From positions 62,001-126,000 of the forward strand of contig NZ_FQWD01000008.1 in NCBI RefSeq assembly GCF_900129565.1: a stretch of 64,000 nt of DNA. The letters are read 5' to 3'. This DNA is from Marisediminitalea aggregata. Lineage in GTDB: Bacteria; Pseudomonadota; Gammaproteobacteria; Enterobacterales; Alteromonadaceae. Below are positions 9,922 to 17,231 of this stretch, piece by piece; within the stretch, counting starts at the first letter, position 1, and each line of letters starts with the position of its first letter. The position numbers and the translations under genes were made by a program. The notes under the pieces were generated by a model. The model saw only the letters and a list, made by a program, of their open reading frames with translations, was not told where the DNA came from and did no database searches.

Positions 9922-10371
9922 CTACTCCACTTCCGGGGTAAAGTTAAAGCTAACTGCAATGCGGTTCCAGCTGTTAATTTCCAGAATAACCGTAGTGAGT
10001 TCAATGAGTGCCTGATTGCTAAACTGCTCCGCCGCCTGAGCGAAAGCATCTGACACATCCGGTTGGGTTGCAATCATGGTTACCGCTTCTGCCCACGCTA
10101 ACGCGGCTTGTTCCTGTGTGGTAAAACAAGGTGCTTCACGCCACGCAGGCAATACATCGAGACGAGGCTGTGTTTCGCCGTCTGCCCGGGCCTCTGAGGC
10201 ATGCATGACCTGACAAAAGCCGCAATGATTGAGTTGCGATACCCGAAGTTTAACTAAATGCCGCAGGCGGGCCGGTACGTTATCATTGCTGGTTTTGCCT
10301 AGTTCAATCAGGTGCTCCGAAATTCGTGGGCAATGTGCAAAGAGTTCATTAGGGGCTATACGCGCTGTCAT
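9922..10371 (-). CDS. Carboxymuconolactone decarboxylase / AhpD-like protein
   Basis: The 149-residue all-helical product has the AhpD-like core motif NHCGFCQVMHASEAR around residue 55, with the CxxC redox pair and downstream His, followed by the conserved Trp-Ala-Glu (LAWAEAVT) helix. Such proteins are peroxidase-type reductants or decarboxylases, and many accompany regulators of oxidative or electrophile stress. GAGGA precedes ATG 10371. An AraC-type regulator is immediately upstream on the same strand, and a small membrane protein immediately downstream, so a three-gene operon is likely. Substrate unknown. Confidence 0.88.
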   Translation of the reverse strand: MTARIAPNELFAHCPRISEHLIELGKTSNDNVPARLRHLVKLRVSQLNHCGFCQVMHASEARADGETQPRLDVLPAWREAPCFTTQEQAALAWAEAVTMIATQPDVSDAFAQAAEQFSNQALIELTTVILEINSWNRIAVSFNFTPEVE

Positions 10372-10419
10372 TGTTGGTTCCTCATTCTTTAAGTGACTGA
10401 TGAGGAGGGTAGGCGGTTA

Positions 10420-11229
10420 CTATGTTGAGGTATTGGAAATTTGCGACAACTTTCTGCGCCGGTATTGCGCAGGCGATTCCATGGTTGCCTCGTGAAACAG
10501 ATTGGTAAAATGGGCCTGGTCATAAAAGCCCGAGAGCACTGCAATGTCGGCCAGTGGTGTTTTGCCACGTAGCAGCAATTCTCTTGCCTTGCGGATGCGA
10601 TGAAAGCTGTGCATCTGGTTTGGGGTAATGCCCATCAGCGAACGCATGCGCCTTTCCAGTGTTCTGCGCGACATGCCTAATTCTCTGGCGTGCTGTTCGG
10701 GCGATACCGTAATACTACAAAGTGCGGCGACCAGCGCTGTGTTGACGGGTTTGTTGCGTTGCATATGACACTGTAGTCTGCTGAGTAACCACTGTTGAAT
10801 ACACATCACCCGTTGTTCAGCAGCGAGTGGAAGCAACGCTTCACACAATGCGGTAATACCTGGCAAGTCATACTCATCAACCTGTTGTGATTGATTCACC
10901 GAAGTCAGAAACACCGGACTCAGCAACACCGGGATCGCACCCGGCTTCAGCCGCACACTGAGATGTTCTGCATCAGATGACCAACGATGCGGTATGGTGT
11001 CGGTATTAAAACAGAAGCGGCAAATGACATTACTCCGGGTAAACTCAAACATCAGGCTCGCCCCTGCATCCGGATAGAGCTTTTCTATCGGGCGGGTTGT
11101 GTCAGGTTGTAATGGCATACACCAGATACACTGCACATGGTCGGCCAATGCGCTGTGCGGCGCATACCAACTGGGTTGTTGCAGCGAAAGTGACGCCGGC
11201 ACAATAATACCGAGTGATTCGAGTTCCAT
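10420..11229 (-). CDS. AraC-family transcriptional regulator
   Basis: The 269-residue product has an N-terminal domain of about 150 residues resembling the DUF6597 type (a YPDAGASLMFEF stretch) and a C-terminal AraC/XylS DNA-binding domain with two helix-turn-helices (HARELGMSRRTLERRMRS and LADIAVLSGFYDQAHFTN, then the RRRK end). ATG 11229 is preferred to the TTG two codons upstream. It heads the leftward AraC-CMD-small membrane protein operon and is divergent from dinB across 161 bases, so it likely controls its own operon. Inducer unknown. Confidence 0.93.
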   Translation of the reverse strand: MELESLGIIVPASLSLQQPSWYAPHSALADHVQCIWCMPLQPDTTRPIEKLYPDAGASLMFEFTRSNVICRFCFNTDTIPHRWSSDAEHLSVRLKPGAIPVLLSPVFLTSVNQSQQVDEYDLPGITALCEALLPLAAEQRVMCIQQWLLSRLQCHMQRNKPVNTALVAALCSITVSPEQHARELGMSRRTLERRMRSLMGITPNQMHSFHRIRKARELLLRGKTPLADIAVLSGFYDQAHFTNLFHEATMESPAQYRRRKLSQISNTST

Positions 11230-11337
11230 ATGCAATAGGGCTTAATGATTCAGTATCAATAATACACACAATCACAGAGTGTATATATACCACGCAAACA
11301 TTATGGCGAACGTTGCTGTCAATTTGGTTTGCTGGAT

Positions 11338-11357
11338 ATGTGTACGTATATACAGTA
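11338..11357. promoter_or_regulatory. LexA-like box upstream of dinB
   Basis: A GTGT-N8-ACAG element flanked by an AT-rich core and TA at the right end resembles the LexA consensus CTGT-N8-ACAG with one mismatch in the conserved half-sites. Its right end lies 33 bases before the dinB ATG. The fit to SOS control of DNA polymerase IV is established knowledge; binding here is inferred. Confidence 0.6.
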
Positions 11358-11390
11358 TTATGTGCACGTGCTAAATAGCTTCAGGCTGGA

Positions 11391-12479
11391 ATGTCGGTTG
11401 TGCGTAAAATAATCCACGTAGATATGGACTGCTTTTATGCCGCAGTGGAGATGCGGGATAACCCGGCGCTGCAAAATGTGCCCATTGCGATTGGCGGCAG
11501 CTCTGATCGACGCGGGGTTATTGCTACGTGTAACTACCCAGCCAGGCAGTTCGGCGTGCGCTCCGCCATGGCCTCGGCGTATGCATTGAAACTCTGCCCT
11601 GATTTAAAGCTAATACCCGGCAGAATGTCGGTGTATCAGGAAGAGTCTCGTAAAATCAGAGAAATATTTGCTGATTACGCAACCAAGATTGAGCCGTTGT
11701 CGTTAGATGAAGCCTATCTGGATGTGACTGACAGCCAGTTGTACAAAGGCAGCGCAACACGTATTGCAGAGGCCATACGTTACCGCATACAGCGTGAATT
11801 AAATCTAACCGCATCCGCGGGTGTAGCGCCATGTAAGTTTGTCGCAAAGATTGCCAGTGACGAGAATAAACCCAATGGGTTGTGTGTGGTCTCTCCGGAT
11901 GAACTCGATAGCTTTGTGCGCAGGCTTCCGCTGAAGAAAATTCCGGGTGTAGGGGAAGTGACGCTACAAAAACTGCATCAGCTGGGGTTGTACACCTGTG
12001 AAGATGTCAGGCAATACCCTTATGAACAAATCCAAAAGCGCTTTGGTAAGTTCGGGCATATATTGTGGCAAAGGGCACACGGCATCGATGAGCGGGACAT
12101 ACAAACAAATCGGGTGCGCAAATCCGTGGGTGTTGAAAGAACCCTCAGTGCCGATATACATTCCGAGGCGGAGTGTCTGGAGGTGGTTGAGTATCTGTAC
12201 GATACACTGGTGAACCGTCTGGCATTACATCAGAATAAATACCACGCCAGTAAGCCAATGTTAATAAAGTCCCTTGGGGTAAAACTGAAGTTTCAGGATT
12301 TTCAGTTAACCACCGTAGAGCATCGTTATTCTGAAGTGGCTAAGCCGAGTTTTCAGGCGCTGTTAAAAGAGGCATATCAGCGAGCGAGGGACAGAGGTAT
12401 TCGCTTGGTAGGGTTACAGGTAGGCTTGGATGAGCCCAAGGATGCCCAGCAACTGCTCCTGCCTTTTGATGATAATTAG
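11391..12479 (+). CDS. dinB: DNA polymerase IV (Y-family)
   Basis: DinB is the SOS-induced, error-prone translesion polymerase. The 362-residue product has the Y-family catalytic motifs: HVDMDCFYAAVE (first acidic residues at 11-13) and SLDEAYLDV near residue 105, the ASAGVAPCKFVAKIASDENKP palm/thumb block, and the helix-hairpin-helix region KKIPGVGEVT. It ends in QLLLPFDDN, a clear beta-clamp-binding peptide. A LexA-like box lies just upstream. No good ribosome site is visible, but the N terminus matches the family. Confidence 0.97.
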   Translation: MSVVRKIIHVDMDCFYAAVEMRDNPALQNVPIAIGGSSDRRGVIATCNYPARQFGVRSAMASAYALKLCPDLKLIPGRMSVYQEESRKIREIFADYATKIEPLSLDEAYLDVTDSQLYKGSATRIAEAIRYRIQRELNLTASAGVAPCKFVAKIASDENKPNGLCVVSPDELDSFVRRLPLKKIPGVGEVTLQKLHQLGLYTCEDVRQYPYEQIQKRFGKFGHILWQRAHGIDERDIQTNRVRKSVGVERTLSADIHSEAECLEVVEYLYDTLVNRLALHQNKYHASKPMLIKSLGVKLKFQDFQLTTVEHRYSEVAKPSFQALLKEAYQRARDRGIRLVGLQVGLDEPKDAQQLLLPFDDN

Positions 12480-12700
12480 CAGAAAGTATAATCTTCTACT
12501 AAACTTGCATATTCATGCTCTGGATCAGCTTATTGCAGTACAATTTGCATGACTATGCAGAAAAGCGACACAGGTGTCATATTTGTATTTTAAAATAAGG
12601 AAACAGCGAGACCAAAATACTGAGTTCAGCGTATCACTAGCGATACAACAGCATCGACATTCAGGCTTTAACGCTTTTGCCACCCAAAAGGAGACAAAAA

Positions 12701-12943
12701 ATGATAAAACCCGGCGTTTACCAGCATTACAAAGGGAACAATTACGAAGTAATTGGTGTTGCCAACCATTCTGAAGACGAAAGCCAACTGGTGGTCTACC
12801 GTCCTATGTATGGCGAAGGCGCATTATGGGTGCGTCCGCTGGAAATGTTTACTGAACAGGTAAAGGTGAATGGTCGTTCTGTAGATCGGTTTCGCTATCT
12901 GGGGCATGCTGAGCATCAGGCTGAGAGCAGTATTGCTGTCTAA
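12701..12943 (+). CDS. DUF1653 protein
   Basis: The 80-residue product begins MIKPGVYQHYKGNNYEVIGVA and contains a VVYRPMYGEGALWVRP segment, the pattern of DUF1653, a small beta-rich family of unknown function widespread in bacteria. ATG 12701 is set by an excellent AAGGAGA seven bases upstream; an in-frame extension to 12677 would have no ribosome site. It stands alone between dinB and a rightward MBL-fold gene, separated from dinB by about 220 bases in which I see no gene. Confidence 0.88.
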   Translation: MIKPGVYQHYKGNNYEVIGVANHSEDESQLVVYRPMYGEGALWVRPLEMFTEQVKVNGRSVDRFRYLGHAEHQAESSIAV

Positions 12944-13052
12944 CCGCATTTGCTGATCAAGGAAGTTACGCCCGGTATCTTCATTCATGATTGAACCATT
13001 TCGCCGCCAGTGACATATTAGTAGCCAAATAAGTCCAGGTAAGGGATGGTTC

Positions 13053-13907
13053 ATGAAACAACTCATAAAATACGGTTTAGCGCTTTCAGCGCTGTTTGCC
13101 GCAACGTCATTACACGCAGACGATCGCTTCGCATCTGTTGAAATTAAATCAAATCATCTTGCCGGTTCAGTGCACATGCTGACAGGTGCCGGTGGAAATA
13201 TTGGCGTCTCGGCGGGCGAAGACGGGGTGCTGATTATTGACGATCAGTTTGCGCCGTTGGCCCCCAAAATCTCTGCGGCGTTGGGGGAATTAGGTAGCGA
13301 CGCCCCGAGCTACGTTATAAACACGCATTATCACGGCGATCACACCGGCAGCAATGCGTTTTTTCATGACCACAAAGGCGCGACTATATTTGCCCACGAC
13401 AACGTGCGTGTAAGACTCGCTAACGATGAATCTGTAGCAAAAAGTGCGTTACCGGTAGTGACGTACGAGCAAGGGGTCAAGATCCACTTCAACGGTGAAA
13501 CCCTCCACGTATTCCATTTGCCCGCCAGTCATACCGATGGTGACAGTGTGGTGTGGTTCGAGCAACCGAACGTACTCCACACCGGTGATTTGTTCTTCAA
13601 CGGACTGTTTCCGTACATAGATCTAGGGGCGGGTGGTACGGTTGCTGGGTACATCAAATCGGTCGAGGTCTTACTTGGCAAAATTGACGACAACACACAG
13701 ATTATTCCCGGTCATGGCCCTCTAGCCAGTAAGCAGGATTATCAGGCTGCATTAGATATGATGAAAGCCACTCTGGCTTTTGTGAATGCGCAAAAAGCCA
13801 AAGGGATGTCAGTGGATGAGGTGGTTGAAGCCGGTTTACCGGAAAAATGGCAATCCTGGGACTGGAGCTTTATTACCGAAGAGAAGTGGATCCGAACACT
13901 TTACTGA
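13053..13907 (+). CDS. Secreted metallo-beta-lactamase-fold hydrolase
   Basis: The 284-residue product has a Sec signal peptide (cleavage after about residue 22, SLHA) and the metallo-beta-lactamase fold with the zinc motif HYHGDHTGS, a second His in LPASHTDGDS, Asp in VLHTGDLFFNG, and the last His in IPGHGPL. It should be a periplasmic Zn hydrolase. It lacks features that would tie it to a specific lactamase class; related environmental proteins include quinoprotein-relay SoxH-type and B-class-like enzymes, so substrate is open. GGGATG precedes the ATG. It ends at a strong terminator shared with ppnP. Confidence 0.87.
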   Translation: MKQLIKYGLALSALFAATSLHADDRFASVEIKSNHLAGSVHMLTGAGGNIGVSAGEDGVLIIDDQFAPLAPKISAALGELGSDAPSYVINTHYHGDHTGSNAFFHDHKGATIFAHDNVRVRLANDESVAKSALPVVTYEQGVKIHFNGETLHVFHLPASHTDGDSVVWFEQPNVLHTGDLFFNGLFPYIDLGAGGTVAGYIKSVEVLLGKIDDNTQIIPGHGPLASKQDYQAALDMMKATLAFVNAQKAKGMSVDEVVEAGLPEKWQSWDWSFITEEKWIRTLY

Positions 13908-13926
13908 CGCGGTCACCGCGAATACG

Positions 13927-13957
13927 AAAATGCCACGCAGTTGCGTGGCATTTTTTT
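13927..13957. terminator. Bidirectional terminator between MBL gene and ppnP
   Basis: A 12-bp stem (13927-13938 with 13943-13954), a 4-base loop, and T/A runs on both sides lie between convergent genes. Confidence 0.85.
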
Positions 13958-13975
13958 ATTTCTCATTCCGTGTAT

Positions 13976-14260
13976 TTAGCTATAGAAACACAGGTAAGCC
14001 GTGGTTGTTTCTACTTTCACGTCAAACGATTGATTTGCAGCAACGCGGAACTCAGAGCCGGTTGCGAACGTTTGCCACTCAGCTTCTCCCGGCAATTTGA
14101 CCGTGAGCGCACCTTCTACCACTTTCATTAATTCGTCCTGACTGGTGCCAAACACATAATCACCCGGCAACATTACACCAGAGGTGCAAGGGCCGTTGGC
14201 AGATTCAAAGGCAATCGATTTTACGGCATCGTCAAAGTAGCTGTTTACGCTTAATGTCAT
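13976..14260 (-). CDS. ppnP: Pyrimidine/purine nucleoside phosphorylase PpnP
   Basis: The 94-residue single-domain cupin matches PpnP (formerly YaiE, DUF1255): N-terminal [13 protein letters not shown], then [30 protein letters not shown] and the C-terminal AYLCFY. The enzyme splits nucleosides with phosphate to base and ribose-1-phosphate, with broad specificity. Length is typical. It sits at the end of a leftward group after the amidohydrolase, with a 56-base gap. Confidence 0.94.
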   Translation of the reverse strand: MTLSVNSYFDDAVKSIAFESANGPCTSGVMLPGDYVFGTSQDELMKVVEGALTVKLPGEAEWQTFATGSEFRVAANQSFDVKVETTTAYLCFYS

Positions 14261-14316
14261 AGTGGTGTTCCTGTTGAAAAAAGCGCATTGTGCTATAGCC
14301 GATGCCGTGACTCCAG

Positions 14317-15972
14317 TTAATTTTGACGATTCGCGTCGAATACTTTCTCGCCGGCCAGCCAGGTTTGCATGACCTTGGTCTTCCAGATGTCTTGTGGCGC
14401 AATACTGAAAATATCCTGATCTACCAGAATAAAATCAGCCCACTTTCCGGGTGTCAGCGTACCCAGTGTATCTTCCATATGCGCAGCATAGGCTGCATCC
14501 AGGGTAAACCCTTTAAACGCCTGTTGCACTGAAAGGGCTTGTTCCGGGTACCAGCCTTTAAGCGGTTGATTATTGCGATCCTGACGAGTTACCGCAGCGT
14601 GTAAGCCGTAAAAGGGATTTGCCAGCTCCACCGGGAAATCAGAGCCCAATGGCATGGCTATTCCACTGTCTACCAGCGTCTTCCATGCATAAGCGCCAGC
14701 CATTCTGGCTTTGCCAATACGCGCTTCTGCCATGTTTTTATCGCTGGTAGCGTGGGTGGGTTGCATCGATGGCAGCACTTTTAATTGCGCAAATCGAGGC
14801 AGATCGTTGACGTCAATCACCTGAGCGTGTTCCACCCGGTTTCTAAGCGACTGGCCGCCAACGGTAGCGAATGTTTTTTCAAATTCATCCAGTACCATGC
14901 GGTTGGCTTTGTCGCCGATGGCGTGGAAGTTTAACTGAAAACCTGCTCCTAACACTTTTTGAAAGATCTTCGGGAAGTCGTCGGGTTGGGTTAGCAGCAA
15001 GCCATGCTGATGCGGGGCATCGCTGTAGGGCTTTAACAGTGCAGCTCCACGGCTACCTAATGCACCATCGCCGTAGGCTTTAACGGAACGAATTGATAAA
15101 AAGTCATCGGCGCTGCGGATTCTGCCGGTATCCAGCATGTCATCGAGCTGTGGGTCCGTTGCACTTAACATGGCATAAATACGCACAGGCAGTGTTTGTG
15201 CTGCGGCTCGAGCCAGATAGAAGTCATAAACATGATGACCCACTCCCGCGTCGTGCATGGCTGTAATACCCACAGACAGCAAGTGCTCGCCAGCGGCGTT
15301 TAACTGAGCCTGATATTGTTTGGTGCTTTCAGTAGGCATCACCCGGGCCACTAAATCCATGGCATTGTCGATAAGCACACCGGTGGGGTTGCCTTGGGCA
15401 TCGCGAATAATTTGTCCGCCAGCCGGGTCTTTGGTGTCTCGGGTAATACCTGCCAGTCGAAGTGCTTTTGTATTCACCCAAGCTGCATGTCCATCAACAC
15501 GGCTTAGCCAAACAGGCTTGTTAGCAATGACTTTGTCCAGCGCTTTGGCCGTGGGGAATGCGCGGTCGCTCCACAGCTCCTGGTTCCAGCCCCGGCCCTT
15601 AATCCAGTCCTGGTCCATATGAGCAAGGGCATAGTCAGCTACCCATTGGGCAGCCTGGCTCATGCTTTTACTATCGCGTAAATCGACTTCCAGAAGGTTC
15701 CCACCCAGGCCAAGTAAGTGACCGTGTGCATCGATCAGGCCGGGCATCATCACGGCATTCTGCGCATTGATAACAGTGGCTTTGTTGGGGACAGAAGACG
15801 GGTCCAGGCTGATCACCTTACCGTGATTAATTAAGATCCGCTTAAAGCGAATTAATTCGCCTTTGTCGTTAAGGGTATAGCCGCGTACATTATCGATGAG
15901 CGTGCTGGCGGAGGCCAGGCTCATTGTGACGGTGCATACAAACAGTAGGGTAATAGACACTAATCTGCGCAT
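14317..15972 (-). CDS. Exported YtcJ-type amidohydrolase
   Basis: The 551-residue product has a signal peptide (about 1-23, ending SLASA) and an amidohydrolase-3 (YtcJ-like) metal-dependent hydrolase domain: [15 protein letters not shown] for the first metal site, [33 protein letters not shown], and [12 protein letters not shown] towards the C terminus. Enzymes of this family hydrolyse amides, imides or imines; substrate cannot be told here. It starts 10 bases after the dehydratase-like gene, so the two are probably one operon with a periplasmic hydrolase and a cytoplasmic PLP enzyme. Confidence 0.9.
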   Translation of the reverse strand: MRRLVSITLLFVCTVTMSLASASTLIDNVRGYTLNDKGELIRFKRILINHGKVISLDPSSVPNKATVINAQNAVMMPGLIDAHGHLLGLGGNLLEVDLRDSKSMSQAAQWVADYALAHMDQDWIKGRGWNQELWSDRAFPTAKALDKVIANKPVWLSRVDGHAAWVNTKALRLAGITRDTKDPAGGQIIRDAQGNPTGVLIDNAMDLVARVMPTESTKQYQAQLNAAGEHLLSVGITAMHDAGVGHHVYDFYLARAAAQTLPVRIYAMLSATDPQLDDMLDTGRIRSADDFLSIRSVKAYGDGALGSRGAALLKPYSDAPHQHGLLLTQPDDFPKIFQKVLGAGFQLNFHAIGDKANRMVLDEFEKTFATVGGQSLRNRVEHAQVIDVNDLPRFAQLKVLPSMQPTHATSDKNMAEARIGKARMAGAYAWKTLVDSGIAMPLGSDFPVELANPFYGLHAAVTRQDRNNQPLKGWYPEQALSVQQAFKGFTLDAAYAAHMEDTLGTLTPGKWADFILVDQDIFSIAPQDIWKTKVMQTWLAGEKVFDANRQN

Positions 15973-15982
15973 CGTTAGGTTC

Positions 15983-16987
15983 TCATATTATTGTTGGAGG
16001 TTGGAGTAAGTAATCGGTGTGCCAAATTTTACTCATAGTGGACTGACTGATATTGCCACCTGTGAGGAGCACCATCGCTGTTTGTCCTGGCGGCGTATTC
16101 ACCGCCCAGGCAGCAACAGCAGCCATGCTCATTGCGCTGGTGGGCTCAACGTGAATTTTTAGCAAGTGTTGGAGCCACTGAGTCCAATAAGCAATTTGTT
16201 GTTCGTTGACTTCGTAGAAATCATCCAGTTCCTGCAGGAGAGGGAAGGTATGTTCCCCAACACTGGGGGTTGCAGCACCGTCGGCCAGCGTACTCACCGG
16301 GCCGGGCAATGATTCAATTCGGCCTGATTGCAGTGAGCGTGACGCGTCATTGGCTAGTTGAGGTTCTGCCCCAATCACCAGCGCTTCAGGGGCTAGTTCA
16401 CGCGTGGCCAGCAATGTGCCACCCAATAGGCCACCGCCGCCACAAGGCGCAAATATCGCGTTGACGTCAGGATGGTCCTGCAGGGCTTCCATTGCCGCTG
16501 TCCCCTGGCCTGCAATGATCAACGGGTGATTAAAGGGCGGTATCCACACAGTGTCTTTGTCTTCCGCTGCATCTGCCACTGCCCGATCTGCTTCCACGCG
16601 GGTAGGGAACAGTTTTAACTCTGCGCCATAGGCTTGTGTAGCCGCTGCCTTGACTGGTGATATTGTTTCTGTGGCGTATATGGTAACCGGAATGCCGGCT
16701 TTTGAAGCGGCATACGCCACTGCCTGCGCATGGTTACCTGAACTGTTGGCCACGATGTGTTTCGGGATTTGTCCCGACTCTTGCAATGCGGCTATAAAAT
16801 TTGTCGCGCCGCGAAGTTTAAATGCCCCGGTGGGTTGCAAACATTCCGCCTTAAACAAAATGCGATGGCCAAACCAGCGATTCAACAAAGAGGATTCCAG
16901 TATGGGAGTGCGTTGAACCTTGCCAATTAAGCGTAATGCGGCGTGGTGAATATCTTCATAAGTAGTACCGGATTTGACTTGCGCCAC
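15983..16987 (-). CDS. PLP-dependent threonine/serine dehydratase-like enzyme
   Basis: The 334-residue product is a fold-type II PLP enzyme: the lysine motif GAFKLRGA, SSGNHAQAVAYAA, the phosphate-binding CGGGGLLGG loop and a C-terminal LLTGGNIS. This matches catabolic threonine dehydratases (TdcB-type) and serine racemases, which deaminate Thr/Ser to 2-oxoacids and ammonia. It lacks the C-terminal ACT-like regulatory domain of biosynthetic IlvA. I prefer GTG 16987, because AAGGA lies about 6 bases upstream and the family N terminus starts there; an extension to 17068 would add an unlikely hydrophobic leader. Exact substrate uncertain. Confidence 0.88.
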   Translation of the reverse strand: MAQVKSGTTYEDIHHAALRLIGKVQRTPILESSLLNRWFGHRILFKAECLQPTGAFKLRGATNFIAALQESGQIPKHIVANSSGNHAQAVAYAASKAGIPVTIYATETISPVKAAATQAYGAELKLFPTRVEADRAVADAAEDKDTVWIPPFNHPLIIAGQGTAAMEALQDHPDVNAIFAPCGGGGLLGGTLLATRELAPEALVIGAEPQLANDASRSLQSGRIESLPGPVSTLADGAATPSVGEHTFPLLQELDDFYEVNEQQIAYWTQWLQHLLKIHVEPTSAMSMAAVAAWAVNTPPGQTAMVLLTGGNISQSTMSKIWHTDYLLQPPTII

Positions 16988-17231
16988 AGAGTTTCCTTTC
17001 GATGCTTCGCAGATGACGAGTGATAGACAAAATAGTAACCGTGTCATTGTGTCACTGCTGCATAACAAAGGCGAGTATTACTCAGAAAACGACAAGCAGC
17101 GGGTGTAAACGGCGTTAGCCTGATCTGAACTAACATCAACATCGCGTTATCCGCACTTTTTGAGCGTCATTTTTGTTTAATAATCCTATTGTAATGTCGG
17201 CAACTGCACGAAGTCTGAGTGTGGAACACTG

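Noticed and set aside
9918..10073. N-terminal extension of the YrhK-like frame
   Set aside because: It lies inside the CMD-family gene in another frame and is Arg/Ser-rich without structure; the GTG at 9917 has a proper ribosome site.
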